Source: Spirochaetota bacterium (GTDB lineage Bacteria; Spirochaetota; UBA4802; JAFGJZ01). Taken from it: 51,166 bases of DNA. The notes beneath the pieces were generated by a model. It was not told where the DNA came from. It saw nothing but the letters and a program-made list of their open reading frames with translations, and did no database searches. Each line of letters opens with the position of its first letter. Position 1 is the first letter of the stretch. The DNA is taken from assembly GCA_029554345.1 (NCBI GenBank), contig JAKPJF010000061.1, forward strand, positions 1-51,166. The letters are read 5' to 3'. The translations under genes were made by a program, and so were the position numbers. This document shows, one piece after another, positions 32,861 through 42,764 of this stretch.

Positions 32861-34737
32861 TAAGACTCCACATTATCCGTTGGTTTTCCAAAATAATACC
32901 CCTGCGAGTAATCGATTCCTATTTCTTTAACCACTTCAAAAACTTCTTTTGAATGAACAAATTCAGCAACAGTTTTTATTCCCATCTTCTGGCAGAATCC
33001 GACAATCGTTTCAGTTATAATTCTGCTGCTTTTATCGGAATTAATATTTTTAATCATCGAAGCATCAATTTTAATAAAATCGACATTCAATTCGCCGATA
33101 TAATTGAAATTTGAATAACCCGTACCGAAGTCATCAATGGCAATTCTGCATCCGCCGGATTTTATATTCTCTATGAATTTCTTTACTTTTGGAAAATTTT
33201 CAATTCCTTCTGATTCAACAATTTCAAATATTATTTTATTGCTGAGAGACTTCCCATGAATTGAAATCAAATCAATGATATACGCAACTGTGTCTTCATT
33301 CTGTATATCATCTACAGAAAGATTAACTGAAAATTCATAATCCTTGTCTTTGAAATATTCAAATGTTTTTTCCGACATAATTCTGGTAATCATTGAATAC
33401 ATTTTCGTTTTTTTTGCCACCGGAAGAAACATTGAAGGATTAATAATCTGACCGTCTTCCGAACGAAGCCTTACCAGAGATTCATACTTTTCTATCTTCA
33501 GATTTAAATTATTTATAATGGGCTGATAATGCGGAATAATACATCCCGCTCTTATTGATTTCTTTATCAGTTTTGTAAGTCTGATATTCTCTTCATATTC
33601 CTGCGGAATATTCATGGACTCATCATAAACCAGAAAATGCTTTTTATCGGCTTTTGCCTTCTTTAAAGCCATGTCAGCACGTGAAACCGGGCTATGCTGA
33701 CGCTTTTCTTTCTCTGATATAAATGATTCAGAAATAGCTCTTGTAATGCCGACTGTCACGGAAACATTCATATCATAGCCTTTATAGGCGAAAGAATTTT
33801 CGCTGATCACCGAAATAATTCTGCCGGCAAGAGCTGAAAGTTTTTCATCTTCGATTGAATCCTTTAAAAGAAGAGCATACTCATCCGCCTGAAGTTTATA
33901 CAACTGCATCTTAAACCCGGAAAAAGCATCTGCACAAATTCTTTCAAGACGCCTTCCCATCTCTAAAATTATAAAATCTCCAACTTCAAATCCGTATAAA
34001 TCATTATATTCCTTAAAAGAATCAATGTTAATGATAAATACTGCCGGATTTTTGCATAATTCTACATCAAGAAAAAGTTTTGTCCGGTTCGGAAGTCCGG
34101 TAAGTCTCTCGGTATAAATTCTCTCTAGTAACATTTTTTTTTCGCGTTCTTCAACATAAACCATCACAGCAAGAAAAGGAACAATCAACAGAAGAAAAAA
34201 GCCGTGCATTTTCAGACTTCGCCAGAGTTCCGCTTTCATTTGCAAGCGCAATGAGCAGTCATCGAAACCTGACGCCACAAGTGCAGTACGTTTTTCATCA
34301 ATATAGTCGTAGACGATTGTATAAGTGCACTTGTCGCTGTTTTTTAAATTCAACTGTCCGGAATATAAATATGAATCAAAAAGACGGTGCTTAAGCTGCT
34401 CCTTCAGCTCCATGCTGGAAGAAAGAAGCCCTGCCCTGTCTTTGTAAAACTCAAAGTCGTTAACTGAGTCAATTATAACAAGCAAATCTGCATCGCTTCT
34501 CTTTACGATTCTATCTGAATAAAACGAATATATTCCGCTTTTTAAAAAATCAGGATTCGCAAGAATTCCGCTCTTGCATTCACTGACCGTCAAATATGCG
34601 CTTTCAATCAATCTATTCTCATGAAGCTTTTTATTGGAAAAATAATCGCTGAGAGTATAAAATGAAAGACCGGCAAGATAGATTACAACAGCCGCTGAAA
34701 ACAGAAATCTTTTTCGGGCGATAAAACTTTTCATCAA
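32860..34737 (-). CDS. GGDEF-EAL protein, degenerate cyclase, likely c-di-GMP phosphodiesterase
   Basis: A 625-aa membrane c-di-GMP enzyme. TM1 (about 11-30), a periplasmic sensor (31-170), TM2 (about 173-190), GGDEF domain (about 200-365) and EAL domain (about 378-620). The GGDEF motif reads QADEY, which lacks the second glycine needed for catalysis, so the cyclase is probably inactive or only binds GTP. The EAL domain has the ESL variant (KYESLVRL), then SVNLSVDDI, DDFGTGYSNF, IKIDASMI, KTVAEFVHS and QGYYFGKP; the metal and catalytic residues appear preserved. The net effect is expected to be c-di-GMP degradation. Confidence 0.9.
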   Translation of the reverse strand: MMKSFIARKRFLFSAAVVIYLAGLSFYTLSDYFSNKKLHENRLIESAYLTVSECKSGILANPDFLKSGIYSFYSDRIVKRSDADLLVIIDSVNDFEFYKDRAGLLSSSMELKEQLKHRLFDSYLYSGQLNLKNSDKCTYTIVYDYIDEKRTALVASGFDDCSLRLQMKAELWRSLKMHGFFLLLIVPFLAVMVYVEEREKKMLLERIYTERLTGLPNRTKLFLDVELCKNPAVFIINIDSFKEYNDLYGFEVGDFIILEMGRRLERICADAFSGFKMQLYKLQADEYALLLKDSIEDEKLSALAGRIISVISENSFAYKGYDMNVSVTVGITRAISESFISEKEKRQHSPVSRADMALKKAKADKKHFLVYDESMNIPQEYEENIRLTKLIKKSIRAGCIIPHYQPIINNLNLKIEKYESLVRLRSEDGQIINPSMFLPVAKKTKMYSMITRIMSEKTFEYFKDKDYEFSVNLSVDDIQNEDTVAYIIDLISIHGKSLSNKIIFEIVESEGIENFPKVKKFIENIKSGGCRIAIDDFGTGYSNFNYIGELNVDFIKIDASMIKNINSDKSSRIITETIVGFCQKMGIKTVAEFVHSKEVFEVVKEIGIDYSQGYYFGKPTDNVES

Positions 34738-34825
34738 TATACAATATTCCGGAAAACATAGGATCTTTAATTTATGCTAAAAAAGCTTGAAACCAAGTCA
34801 AGAAATATACCTTTTAAGTAAAATT

Positions 34826-34854
34826 TTGTTTGAAGAAAATAGCAACTTTATAAT
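34826..34854 (+). promoter_or_regulatory. Sigma-70 promoter of metF
   Basis: TTGTTT (34826-34831), a 17-bp spacer and a perfect TATAAT (34849-34854) precede metF by 25 bp. The start of transcription would be near 34861, leaving a 20-nt leader with GGAG, so there is no room for a SAM or B12 riboswitch. Confidence 0.65.
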
Positions 34855-34879
34855 CATTACACCTTAACGTGGAGTATAT

Positions 34880-35743
34880 ATGCAGATTAGAAATGCTTTC
34901 GATAAATTTGCTGTTTCTTTCGAAGTTTTCCCCCCGAAAACCGAAACAGGAATTGACAATCTTTTTTATGAACTCTCATTACTGAAAAAGTTCAATCCGG
35001 CATATGTTTCAGTTACCTATGGAGCAGGCGGATCAACCAGAGAAAAAACCATCGACCTTTCAATGAAAATTAAAGAATCACTTTCCATAGAACCTTTGAT
35101 GCATTTTACCTGTGTCGGCAATTCTAAAAGCGAAGTTGCCGAGCATCTTGAAAAAGTAAAAACGCTAGGACTGACAAATATTCTAGCACTAAGGGGAGAT
35201 CCTCCTGCAGGTTCTGCAGATTTTATTCCTGCCGCAGACGGATTTGCTTATGCGAGCGAATTGATTAAATTCATCAAATCAAAAAACGGTTTCAGTATTG
35301 CAGCAGCAGGATATCCGGAAAAACACCCTGATGCACCGTCAATAGAAGAAGACATCCGGCATCTCAAAGAAAAAACAGACGCCGGTGCGGAAATTATCAT
35401 CACACAGCTTTTTCTTGAGAACGACAAGTTTCTCCGTTTCAGAGATCTCTGCGTCAAAGAAAAGATTTCGGTGAAAATTATTCCGGGAATTATGCCTGTT
35501 GTAACTCTTCCTCTAATTGAGCGCATGGTGAATCTTTCAGGCGTAATTCTTCCCCGCAAAATGGACGCCGACATTAAAAATGCTGACGGAGATGCTGAAA
35601 AGATTTTTCAAATCGGTGTCGATTACGCATCAACGCAGGTTGAAAATCTGATGAAAGAAGGCGTGCCGGGGTTTCATTTCTACCCTCTCAACAAAGCGCG
35701 CGCTATAAGCGAAGTTATAGAAAATTCAGGAATTTTAAAATGA
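34880..35743 (+). CDS. metF: Methylenetetrahydrofolate reductase
   Basis: A 287-aa FAD enzyme reducing 5,10-methylene-THF to 5-methyl-THF for methionine synthesis. It shows SFEVFPPKTE (about 14-23), SVTYGAGGSTR (44-54), the folate/FAD-binding HFTCVGNSK, LALRGDPP (about 105-112) and PGIMPV (near 205). ATG 34880 has GGAG seven bases upstream. It overlaps the next exported protein by 4 bp. The methionine synthase is not in the window. Confidence 0.95.
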   Translation: MQIRNAFDKFAVSFEVFPPKTETGIDNLFYELSLLKKFNPAYVSVTYGAGGSTREKTIDLSMKIKESLSIEPLMHFTCVGNSKSEVAEHLEKVKTLGLTNILALRGDPPAGSADFIPAADGFAYASELIKFIKSKNGFSIAAAGYPEKHPDAPSIEEDIRHLKEKTDAGAEIIITQLFLENDKFLRFRDLCVKEKISVKIIPGIMPVVTLPLIERMVNLSGVILPRKMDADIKNADGDAEKIFQIGVDYASTQVENLMKEGVPGFHFYPLNKARAISEVIENSGILK

Positions 35744-36186
35744 AGCCGGCAGTTCTTATTCTCTGCTGTCTGATGTTATCAACCGGGATTTCGGCTGACA
35801 AAATTGACCCCGAACCGATTATAGTCCAGCTCTCTGAAGCCGGGTACGTCTGCAGACTGGATGAAGCCAGAATCTCCGTTCAAAAAAAAGGAAATCTTAA
35901 CTTTGAAATTTATGCAGAAGATAAAGGACTTATTCTCCGCGCTCATTTTCCGCTTTCGGAAAAAATCAAAACAGAGGAAGCCAAGTTTTATAAGCTTATT
36001 AATAAAATAAATTCCGAATGTAAATGCGCGAAGTATTATTCAAAAAACGGCAAACTGTTTGTAGAAGCATTTTATCCCCTCCCGTACGTAAAAAAGACCT
36101 TTTTCTTTTTTATGTCAGCATGGGAAGAAGATTTCGCAGTCATGATGAAAAACAATTCATCAGCTCTTGCCGAATTCGCGAAATAA
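35740..36186 (+). CDS. Exported YbjN-like protein
   Basis: A 148-aa protein with a type I signal peptide (MKPAVLILCCLMLSTGISA, cleavage about residue 19). The mature part has the YbjN-like outline: an N-terminal helix LSEAGYVCRLDE, strands NLNFEIYAEDKGLILRAHF, a helix and a strand pair KLFVEAFYPLPYV. The role of such proteins is unclear, often linked to motility or stress. It starts in an ATGA overlap with metF and ends 12 bp from the convergent M20 peptidase. The family assignment is moderate. Confidence 0.5.
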   Translation: MKPAVLILCCLMLSTGISADKIDPEPIIVQLSEAGYVCRLDEARISVQKKGNLNFEIYAEDKGLILRAHFPLSEKIKTEEAKFYKLINKINSECKCAKYYSKNGKLFVEAFYPLPYVKKTFFFFMSAWEEDFAVMMKNNSSALAEFAK

Positions 36187-36198
36187 ACAGTTTGTCTT

Positions 36199-37299
36199 TC
36201 AATTAGAAAGAATTAAGGAAACTACCATCGCCGCACTTTTATGAAGATCGCTTTTCATTATAAATTCATCAGTCGTATGAACTTTTGACATGCCGACAGA
36301 CAGATTTAACGCCTTGATCTTCCTTTCATTAAGGATATTGGTGTCGCTTCCGCCGCCGCTTTTTTTGTAAGAAGGTTTTATTTTACATAACGCTGCGGCG
36401 CGCTCGAAATGAGAAATTATACTATCATTTTGGGATATTGAATATCCTGAATACTCACGGTCTGTTGAAATTACGGCTTTAATTTTACGTTTTGAACTAA
36501 CAGATTTTATTACTGAAACTATTTTAGATGTAAGGGCATCAAGTTTTTTCTTGTCGAGTGAACGGCACTCAAGTTCAAAAGTTAAATTTTCAGTCACAAT
36601 ATTATTCGCTGTTCCGCCATTAATCTTTCCGACATTCGTAGTCGTTTCAGAATCAATACGCCCTTGAGGAAGTGAATTTATAATTTCTGCCGCGGCATAT
36701 ATCGCGCTTATTCCTTTTTCCGGCTCCATTCCCGCATGAGCCGCCTTTCCCTTCAGGGATATCTGCATCACAATCTGATACGGCGCAGCTACGGTTGCAC
36801 TTCCGACTGTGCCGTCACTGTCAAAAACAAATGCTTTTTTCGCCCGAGTATTCTTGATGTCGAATCCTTTCATTCCGCAAAGTCCGACCTCTTCCGCGCA
36901 GGTAAACAAAAAATCAACGTCTCCGTGTTTTTCTCCGCTTTTATATATAACATCGATCGCTTCAAGAAAAGCAGCAACAGCCGCCTTATCGTCCCCGCCG
37001 AGAATGCTCTTTCCGTCAGTAAAGAAGCGTTTTGAATCTTCCATTACTTTTATCGAATCACATGGTGTTACCGTATCAGTATGCGCAGCAAACAAAAGAG
37101 TATCATTGCCGGAATTGCCTTTTAACGAAATCATTACATTAAATGATTTGCCGCATTGGAATTTTTTAAACGTAAGTTTCCGTTTTTTTGCAAAATTCTC
37201 AATATACGAAATCACCTTTACCTCATCCCATGACGGTGAAGAAATTGAGGCAAGTTCTTTAAAATATTTTTCAACACGTTCTTTTTTGATTTCCGGCAT
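36199..37299 (-). CDS. M20-family metallopeptidase, PepT-like
   Basis: A 366-aa dinuclear zinc peptidase of the M20 family, closest in layout to tripeptidase T/PepT-like proteins. Metal and catalytic motifs are AAHTDTV (about 71-77), GGDDKAA (99-105), CAEEVG (about 133-138), FDSDG and a final HTTDEF. A lid/dimer domain (about 178-285) starts at AAHAGMEPEKG. No signal peptide, so it works in the cytosol on small peptides. It is 21 bp downstream of lspA on the same strand. Confidence 0.88.
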   Translation of the reverse strand: MPEIKKERVEKYFKELASISSPSWDEVKVISYIENFAKKRKLTFKKFQCGKSFNVMISLKGNSGNDTLLFAAHTDTVTPCDSIKVMEDSKRFFTDGKSILGGDDKAAVAAFLEAIDVIYKSGEKHGDVDFLFTCAEEVGLCGMKGFDIKNTRAKKAFVFDSDGTVGSATVAAPYQIVMQISLKGKAAHAGMEPEKGISAIYAAAEIINSLPQGRIDSETTTNVGKINGGTANNIVTENLTFELECRSLDKKKLDALTSKIVSVIKSVSSKRKIKAVISTDREYSGYSISQNDSIISHFERAAALCKIKPSYKKSGGGSDTNILNERKIKALNLSVGMSKVHTTDEFIMKSDLHKSAAMVVSLILSN

Positions 37300-37320
37300 A
37301 ATTTCTCCAGGCAGAATATA

Positions 37321-37812
37321 TTATTCTGCCGATTTCTTTTTTCTTTCCTGGATAAAAAACACAATCATCAAAAGTACCGCACCGACCACGATGCATGAAT
37401 CCGCAACATTAAATGCCGGCCATCTGGTGTTTTCAAATCCGACGTAAACGAAATCAACAACTCCCTTTTTTCCGAGAAGTCTGTCAGAAATATTTCCGCA
37501 TGCTCCGCCGAAAATAAGACCCATAGCAACTACAAAAATCTTCGTTTTGTTCTTTTCAAAATAATAAAAAACTACAAGCGCGGCAAGCACGATAAAAGAT
37601 ACAATCAGAAAGAAATTTTTGTATCCCTGAAGAATGCCGAAAACTCCGCCTTCATTGTAGATTCTTGTAAACTGGACAAAAGAACCGATTACATCGATTC
37701 TTTCTCCCATCATTATGTGTTTTTCAACGAGTATTTTCGTAAAAACATCCACGACTAGAGCAGTGAACGCAATAACGCCCACAAGAATATGTTTTTTCAT
37801 CATCACTTTCAT
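37321..37812 (-). CDS. lspA: Lipoprotein signal peptidase
   Basis: A 163-aa inner-membrane aspartyl protease that removes signal peptides from prolipoproteins. Four TM helices and both catalytic aspartates are present: Asp110 in GNISDRL and Asp138 in FNVADSC. The short conserved FTRIYNEGGVFG loop is also visible. It starts in an ATGA overlap with ileS, the common ileS-lspA arrangement. It would process the lipoproteins seen in this window. Confidence 0.95.
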   Translation of the reverse strand: MKVMMKKHILVGVIAFTALVVDVFTKILVEKHIMMGERIDVIGSFVQFTRIYNEGGVFGILQGYKNFFLIVSFIVLAALVVFYYFEKNKTKIFVVAMGLIFGGACGNISDRLLGKKGVVDFVYVGFENTRWPAFNVADSCIVVGAVLLMIVFFIQERKKKSAE

Positions 37813-40571
37813 TTAGTCATCTCCTTGACCGCTGATGCACAGCGTTTACATAATTCAGGATGCTCGGGATCATCCCCGAGTTTTTCGAAATAATTCCAGC
37901 AGCGGACGCATTTTTTGCCGTCGGCTTTTCCGGCTTTGATAAAACAGAAATCATATTTTTCGAGACCTTCACTTTTCTCTGCGACATCGACTCTGCAAAC
38001 CTGAAAGAATCTGGTTACATCTTCGATCTTTTCTTTCATCATCGAAGAAAGAGCAGCATCTTCAACATAAATTTCAACTTTTGCTTCAATGGATTTTCCG
38101 ATCAGATTCTTCTTTCTCTGGTCTTCAAGAGCCTTCATCAGATCTTTTTTTACATTAACCAGTTTGTTGATGCGCTCTTCCACTTCAGAATTATTATAAA
38201 CGGAATTCAGCTCATAATACTTTTCAGAATGAATAGTCCCTTTATTATCTCCGAACTGCCATATCTCTTCCGCTGTAAATGCGAGAATAGGAGCCGAAAG
38301 CCTGAGAAGAGTATTGAATATCTCATAGATTACTGTCTGCTCAGCTCTGCGCTTAGGAGAATTTTTAGATTCGGTATAAAGAATATCTTTCGAGTTATCA
38401 AAATAAACCGAAGAAAGATCAACTGCACAGAAATTCAAAAGCTTTCTGTAAACTAAATGAAACTCGAATTTTTCATAAGAATCAATGCATTCTTTGTTGA
38501 GTTTATAAAGATTATTGAGAATCCATTTTGAAATTTCCGAAAGATCCTTATAATCCGCCTTATGTTTTGAAGGATCAAAATCCGAAATATTTCCGATCAG
38601 AAACTTGAAGGTATTTCTTATTTTTCTGTACGAATCGGCAATCTGCTTCATCATATCGAAACCGATTCTAAGATCGTTTCGGTAATCTTCGGAAGCCACC
38701 CATAGACGCAGAACATCCGCTCCGTACTGGCTGATAATCTTTTCAGGCGGAACAACATTGCCGATCGATTTACTCATCGCCTTACCGTTCTCATCGAGAA
38801 CAAAACCATGAGTCAGAACAGTCTTAAAAGGAGCCTTTCCTTTGAGTGCTACCGCAGGCCAAAGTGAAGACTGAAACCATCCGCGGTGCTGATCGCTTCC
38901 TTCAAGATAAAGATCTGCCGGCCATGAAAGTTTTTCTCTTTTATCAAGTACGGCAAAATGCGATACACCGGAATCAAACCATACATCAAGAATATCATAT
39001 TCTTTTTCAAAAGTATCGTTTCCGCAAGAGCATTTAAGCCCTTCAGGAATAAGATTCTTCACGTCTTCCGTATACCAGATATCAATACCTTTCTTTTCTG
39101 CAAGTTCGGCAAAATGAAAAATAGATTCGGCAGTGGTTGAATTCTTTCCGCACTTAGCACACTTGACAGAAGGAATCGGAACTCCCCATGAACGCTGGCG
39201 CGAAAGACACCAGTCAGGACGCGTTTCAACCATTCCTCTGAACCGCGACTCTCCCCATTTGGGAATCCATTTTGTTTCATCAACGGAAGCTATTCCTTTC
39301 TTTCTGAGATCATTTGCATCTATTCCGAGAAACCACTGTTCTGTTGCTCTAAAAATAAGAGGCTTCTTGCATCTCCAGCAATGCGGATATGAATGTTCTA
39401 TTTTCGCGGAGGAAATCAGCGAACCGTCGTTTCTGAGCTTTTCAACTATTTTATCATTAGCGGCAAAAACCTTTTCGCCCTGCATTTCTGAATAATCATT
39501 TGTATATCGGCCCTGATGATCGACAGGACAGAAAACATCCAGTCCGAACTGAAGACCGACGATATAGTCTTCCATACCATGACCCGGTGCGGTATGAACA
39601 ATACCTGTTCCGGCTTCAAGTGTTACGTGGCTTCCGAAAATCACTTTCGATTCGCGTTTTATGAAAGGATGATTGACCTTCAAGGCGGCGACGGTTTCTT
39701 TATCTGCTTTTACGGATTTTTCCCTTTTCAAACTGTTATCAGATTCAAATTTTTCAACAAGGCCGTCGGCAAGAAGATACCACTCGTTTCCGAATTTATA
39801 GAAGGAATAGTCAAAATCAGGATGCAGACATACGGCAAGATTCGCAGGAAGAGTCCATGGAGTAGTTGTCCATATAACGGCAAATGCCGTGGAATCAACT
39901 CCTTCAAGATTGAGAGAAGATTTCTCTATCGGAAATTTCACATAAACAGACTCTGAAGTATGATTTCCATATTCAACTTCTGCTTCAGCAAGAGCCGTTT
40001 CGCATGAAGGGCACCAGTAAATCGGTTTCTTTCCTTTATAGATATATCCCTGCTGAAAAAGTTCACCGAACTTACGCGCGATAGTCGCTTCATAATCATT
40101 CGACATTGTAAGATAAGGATTCTCGTAATCGGCAAAAACACCCAATCGTTTGAATTCTTCACGCTGGATATCAATAAACTCTTTCGCGTACTCGCGGCAC
40201 TTCGTACGGATTTCTGCCTTGCTCATAGAACGGGCTTTTTCGCCGAGCTGTTTGCCGACCTGAAGTTCAATAGGCAGACCGTGACAATCCCACCCGGGAA
40301 CGTAAGGAGAACGGAAACCCGACATAGTCTTATGCTTTATAATAATATCTTTGAGAATTTTATTAAGCGCGTGGCCGATATGGATGTGTCCATTGGCATA
40401 TGGAGGCCCGTCATGAAGAATGTATGACGGCGAATCTTTTCTTTCGTCCTGAATCTTATTGTAAGTGTCTTCTTCATTCCATCTTTTTAATATTCCCGGC
40501 TCCCGGTTGGGAAGATCCGCTTTCATAGGAAAATCTGTTTCAGGCAGATTAACGGTTTTTGAATAATCCAT
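37809..40571 (-). CDS. ileS: Isoleucyl-tRNA synthetase
   Basis: A 920-aa class I synthetase that charges tRNA-Ile. HIGH at 64-67 within PPYANGHIHIGHALNK, an editing (CP1) domain with WTTTPWTLPANLAV, the KMSKS-type loop GKAMSKSIGN (about residue 600), the anticodon domain and a C-terminal zinc finger with CVRCWNYF and CKRCAS. Extra zinc-type Cys pairs (CPSC, CAKCGKN) lie in the insertions. It is the bacterial IleS1-like type. A TTGACA at 40630-40635 (minus) may be its -35 element, but the only -10 candidate is 19 bp away. No T-box leader was seen. Confidence 0.97.
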   Translation of the reverse strand: MDYSKTVNLPETDFPMKADLPNREPGILKRWNEEDTYNKIQDERKDSPSYILHDGPPYANGHIHIGHALNKILKDIIIKHKTMSGFRSPYVPGWDCHGLPIELQVGKQLGEKARSMSKAEIRTKCREYAKEFIDIQREEFKRLGVFADYENPYLTMSNDYEATIARKFGELFQQGYIYKGKKPIYWCPSCETALAEAEVEYGNHTSESVYVKFPIEKSSLNLEGVDSTAFAVIWTTTPWTLPANLAVCLHPDFDYSFYKFGNEWYLLADGLVEKFESDNSLKREKSVKADKETVAALKVNHPFIKRESKVIFGSHVTLEAGTGIVHTAPGHGMEDYIVGLQFGLDVFCPVDHQGRYTNDYSEMQGEKVFAANDKIVEKLRNDGSLISSAKIEHSYPHCWRCKKPLIFRATEQWFLGIDANDLRKKGIASVDETKWIPKWGESRFRGMVETRPDWCLSRQRSWGVPIPSVKCAKCGKNSTTAESIFHFAELAEKKGIDIWYTEDVKNLIPEGLKCSCGNDTFEKEYDILDVWFDSGVSHFAVLDKREKLSWPADLYLEGSDQHRGWFQSSLWPAVALKGKAPFKTVLTHGFVLDENGKAMSKSIGNVVPPEKIISQYGADVLRLWVASEDYRNDLRIGFDMMKQIADSYRKIRNTFKFLIGNISDFDPSKHKADYKDLSEISKWILNNLYKLNKECIDSYEKFEFHLVYRKLLNFCAVDLSSVYFDNSKDILYTESKNSPKRRAEQTVIYEIFNTLLRLSAPILAFTAEEIWQFGDNKGTIHSEKYYELNSVYNNSEVEERINKLVNVKKDLMKALEDQRKKNLIGKSIEAKVEIYVEDAALSSMMKEKIEDVTRFFQVCRVDVAEKSEGLEKYDFCFIKAGKADGKKCVRCWNYFEKLGDDPEHPELCKRCASAVKEMTK

Positions 40572-40678
40572 AGCAGGCCCCTTCTCGATACAAAATAACT
40601 CAGCATAAGACTTTTTTTAAGAGGGCATTTGTCAATATATTTTTGGAAAGACGAGATTTCAATCTGTATGAATTTTAT

Positions 40679-40707
40679 TTGCTATCGTAAGAATTAACAG
40701 ATAGAAT
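40679..40707 (+). promoter_or_regulatory. Promoter of the hybrid kinase gene
   Basis: TTGCTA (40679-40684), a 17-bp spacer and TAGAAT (40702-40707) stand 30 bp upstream of the ATG at 40738. The -10 matches five of six consensus bases. Confidence 0.55.
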
Positions 40708-40737
40708 TAAAAGCTTTCCGAAATGATTGGAGCAGTT

Positions 40738-42657
40738 ATGCGGATTGAAAAATTACTGAAAGAAGTATCAGCTATCGAAACAAATCCTTTCACTATAACT
40801 CCCTTAAAAGCGGCAATTCTTTTTGCCGCAGCAGCTCTCTATTTTATTTCATTTATTACCAAACCGGTATCTCCGCCTTATATTGCAGGATTATTTGCTC
40901 AAGCTGAAGTTCTGATATCCGTTTATATAACAGTAAAAGTACAGCGAATTGGATATTACGTATCCTTATGTTTCAATCTTTTATCTTTCTTCGCCGCACT
41001 CAATGCCGTATTTCTTTCAAACATTCACGAAACAATTCCCGGGATAGCGGTTCCTTTATCAACAATAATCATCACATCATTGATTGCCTATAAAGCCAAG
41101 TTAATGAACCGCGCACATTTCCGTTTAATGAAACAGCATAAAGAATTAGTAACTGCTAAATCAGAAGCAGAGAAAGCAAACCGCGTAAAAAGCGACTTTC
41201 TTTCATCAATGAGCCACGAGATACGCACCCCGCTTAACAATATTCTCGGATACATCGAACTTATTTCTCTCGGCGATCTTGACGAAACCCAGAAAGAATA
41301 TCTAACAATAATTGAAACAAGCTCTAAAAATCTTGTGCGTATAATAAACGATATACTCGATTTTTCCAAAATAGAGCATAAAAAGTTCAGAATAATCTCT
41401 GAACCCTTCGATCCTGTTGAAACAATAAATCATACCATCAGACTTTTCGAACTCACCACCCTTAGAAAAAATATTCTTCTCGATTTCAAACACAATCATG
41501 TTCCTCATTGTATCGGTGATTCGCTTAGACTTCATCAGGTAATATTGAATCTCGTCGCAAATTCCGTAAAATTCACTCCAACCGGCGGATATATTAAAGT
41601 TGAACTAACAGCTGAAACTGAAAACTCTTCAGCAACTCTTAATATATCAGTGAGCGACACTGGGATGGGGATTCCTCTGGAAAAACAAAAAAATATTTTC
41701 GATCCGTTTGAACAAGTCGATCCTTCAGTTCCGCTGAATTTCGGAGGAACCGGACTCGGACTCGCCGTCAGCTGGAACATTGTAAATCTGATGGGAGGAA
41801 ATCTTTCAGTAGATAGCGAATTAGGTAAAGGAAGCCGATTCTTTTTTTCACTTAAACTTCCGGTTGCGCCGAAGGAGGAATTTATGGCTGAGACTCAAAT
41901 CCGGAGTTTCTCTGAAACAATAAGTCCAATACACGCTCTGATTGCCGAAGACACAACTGAATCGCGCGAGCTTTTGATAAAAATGCTCAGTATACTCGGA
42001 ATTACATGTGACGCCGCCTCAAACGGAAAAGAAGCTTACGAGCTATTCAAGAAGAAACACTATGACACAGTTATCCTTGACGGATATATGCCCGAAATGG
42101 ACGGAATGACCGCAGCTCAAAAAATCCGCGATCATGAAAAAGAAAATTCAAAAAAAAGAACTCCCATAATAGCTCTAAGCGCCCGAGCTCTTTCTTCCGA
42201 ACGGGATGAATTTATTAAAGCCGGAGCGGATCATTTTATCGTTAAACCAGTTTCCTTTGAAACATTGTCCGATGGACTTTCGCGTTTTGTCCGGCATGAT
42301 CTCAATTCAAAGATAATGAAACCTGATAATGGAGCTTTCTTCGCAAAACTCTCTGCATTCCTCGGTATACCCGAGACGAGCGTCACCTCTGTTTTTGATG
42401 GCTTTAAAAATTCTACTTTGCCGCAATATATCAATGAAATAAAAAATGCCCTAAATCCGCTTGAAAGAGATAAGCTTATGCGAGCGGCGCATAAACTAAA
42501 AGGTGCTTCTTCATCTCTTCTTCTTGAAAATCTGGCATCGATAAGCTCTTTGCTGGAAGAATCTTCAAAATCCGGAAATCCGGAAGAAATCAGAACTCAC
42601 GCAGAAAAATTATTTATCGAATCGGAGAATGTTTCTAAACAAAGTTTTACAAATTAA
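40738..42657 (+). CDS. Hybrid sensor histidine kinase with receiver and HPt domains
   Basis: A 639-aa kinase with an N-terminal membrane part of four to five TM helices (about 25-120), short coiled coil (KAEAEKANR-like), HisKA phosphoacceptor SMSHEIRTPLN (about 160-170), HATPase_c with NLVANSVKF, DTGMGIP and GGTGLGL, a receiver domain (about 400-520) with TVILDGYMPEMDG and a conserved Lys in FIVKPVS, and a C-terminal HPt module with AAHKLKGAS (about 580). This is a full internal phosphorelay. ATG 40738 with GGAG five bases upstream is preferred to ATG 40723, which has no ribosome-binding site. A single-domain response regulator follows. Confidence 0.92.
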   Translation: MRIEKLLKEVSAIETNPFTITPLKAAILFAAAALYFISFITKPVSPPYIAGLFAQAEVLISVYITVKVQRIGYYVSLCFNLLSFFAALNAVFLSNIHETIPGIAVPLSTIIITSLIAYKAKLMNRAHFRLMKQHKELVTAKSEAEKANRVKSDFLSSMSHEIRTPLNNILGYIELISLGDLDETQKEYLTIIETSSKNLVRIINDILDFSKIEHKKFRIISEPFDPVETINHTIRLFELTTLRKNILLDFKHNHVPHCIGDSLRLHQVILNLVANSVKFTPTGGYIKVELTAETENSSATLNISVSDTGMGIPLEKQKNIFDPFEQVDPSVPLNFGGTGLGLAVSWNIVNLMGGNLSVDSELGKGSRFFFSLKLPVAPKEEFMAETQIRSFSETISPIHALIAEDTTESRELLIKMLSILGITCDAASNGKEAYELFKKKHYDTVILDGYMPEMDGMTAAQKIRDHEKENSKKRTPIIALSARALSSERDEFIKAGADHFIVKPVSFETLSDGLSRFVRHDLNSKIMKPDNGAFFAKLSAFLGIPETSVTSVFDGFKNSTLPQYINEIKNALNPLERDKLMRAAHKLKGASSSLLLENLASISSLLEESSKSGNPEEIRTHAEKLFIESENVSKQSFTN

Positions 42658-42764
42658 CCAAGGCAAATTATTTGACTTTTATATCAAATTGAACGATCAT
42701 ATCTAATGAACAAAACAGCAGCTTGCTTAATCCGCCCAACTCATGCTTTTATTCGGGAGGAATA

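Noticed and set aside
36809-37447. A 212-aa plus-strand ORF
   Set aside because: It lies entirely opposite the M20 peptidase and lspA, both certain genes, and has no ribosome-binding site or family features; it is an antisense shadow.
37860-38456. A 198-aa plus-strand ORF
   Set aside because: Antisense to the 3' part of ileS, with low-complexity Phe/Ile-rich content typical of a shadow frame.
40572-40737. A T-box leader before ileS
   Set aside because: The gap is short, shared with a divergent promoter, and has neither a T-box consensus nor a terminator.
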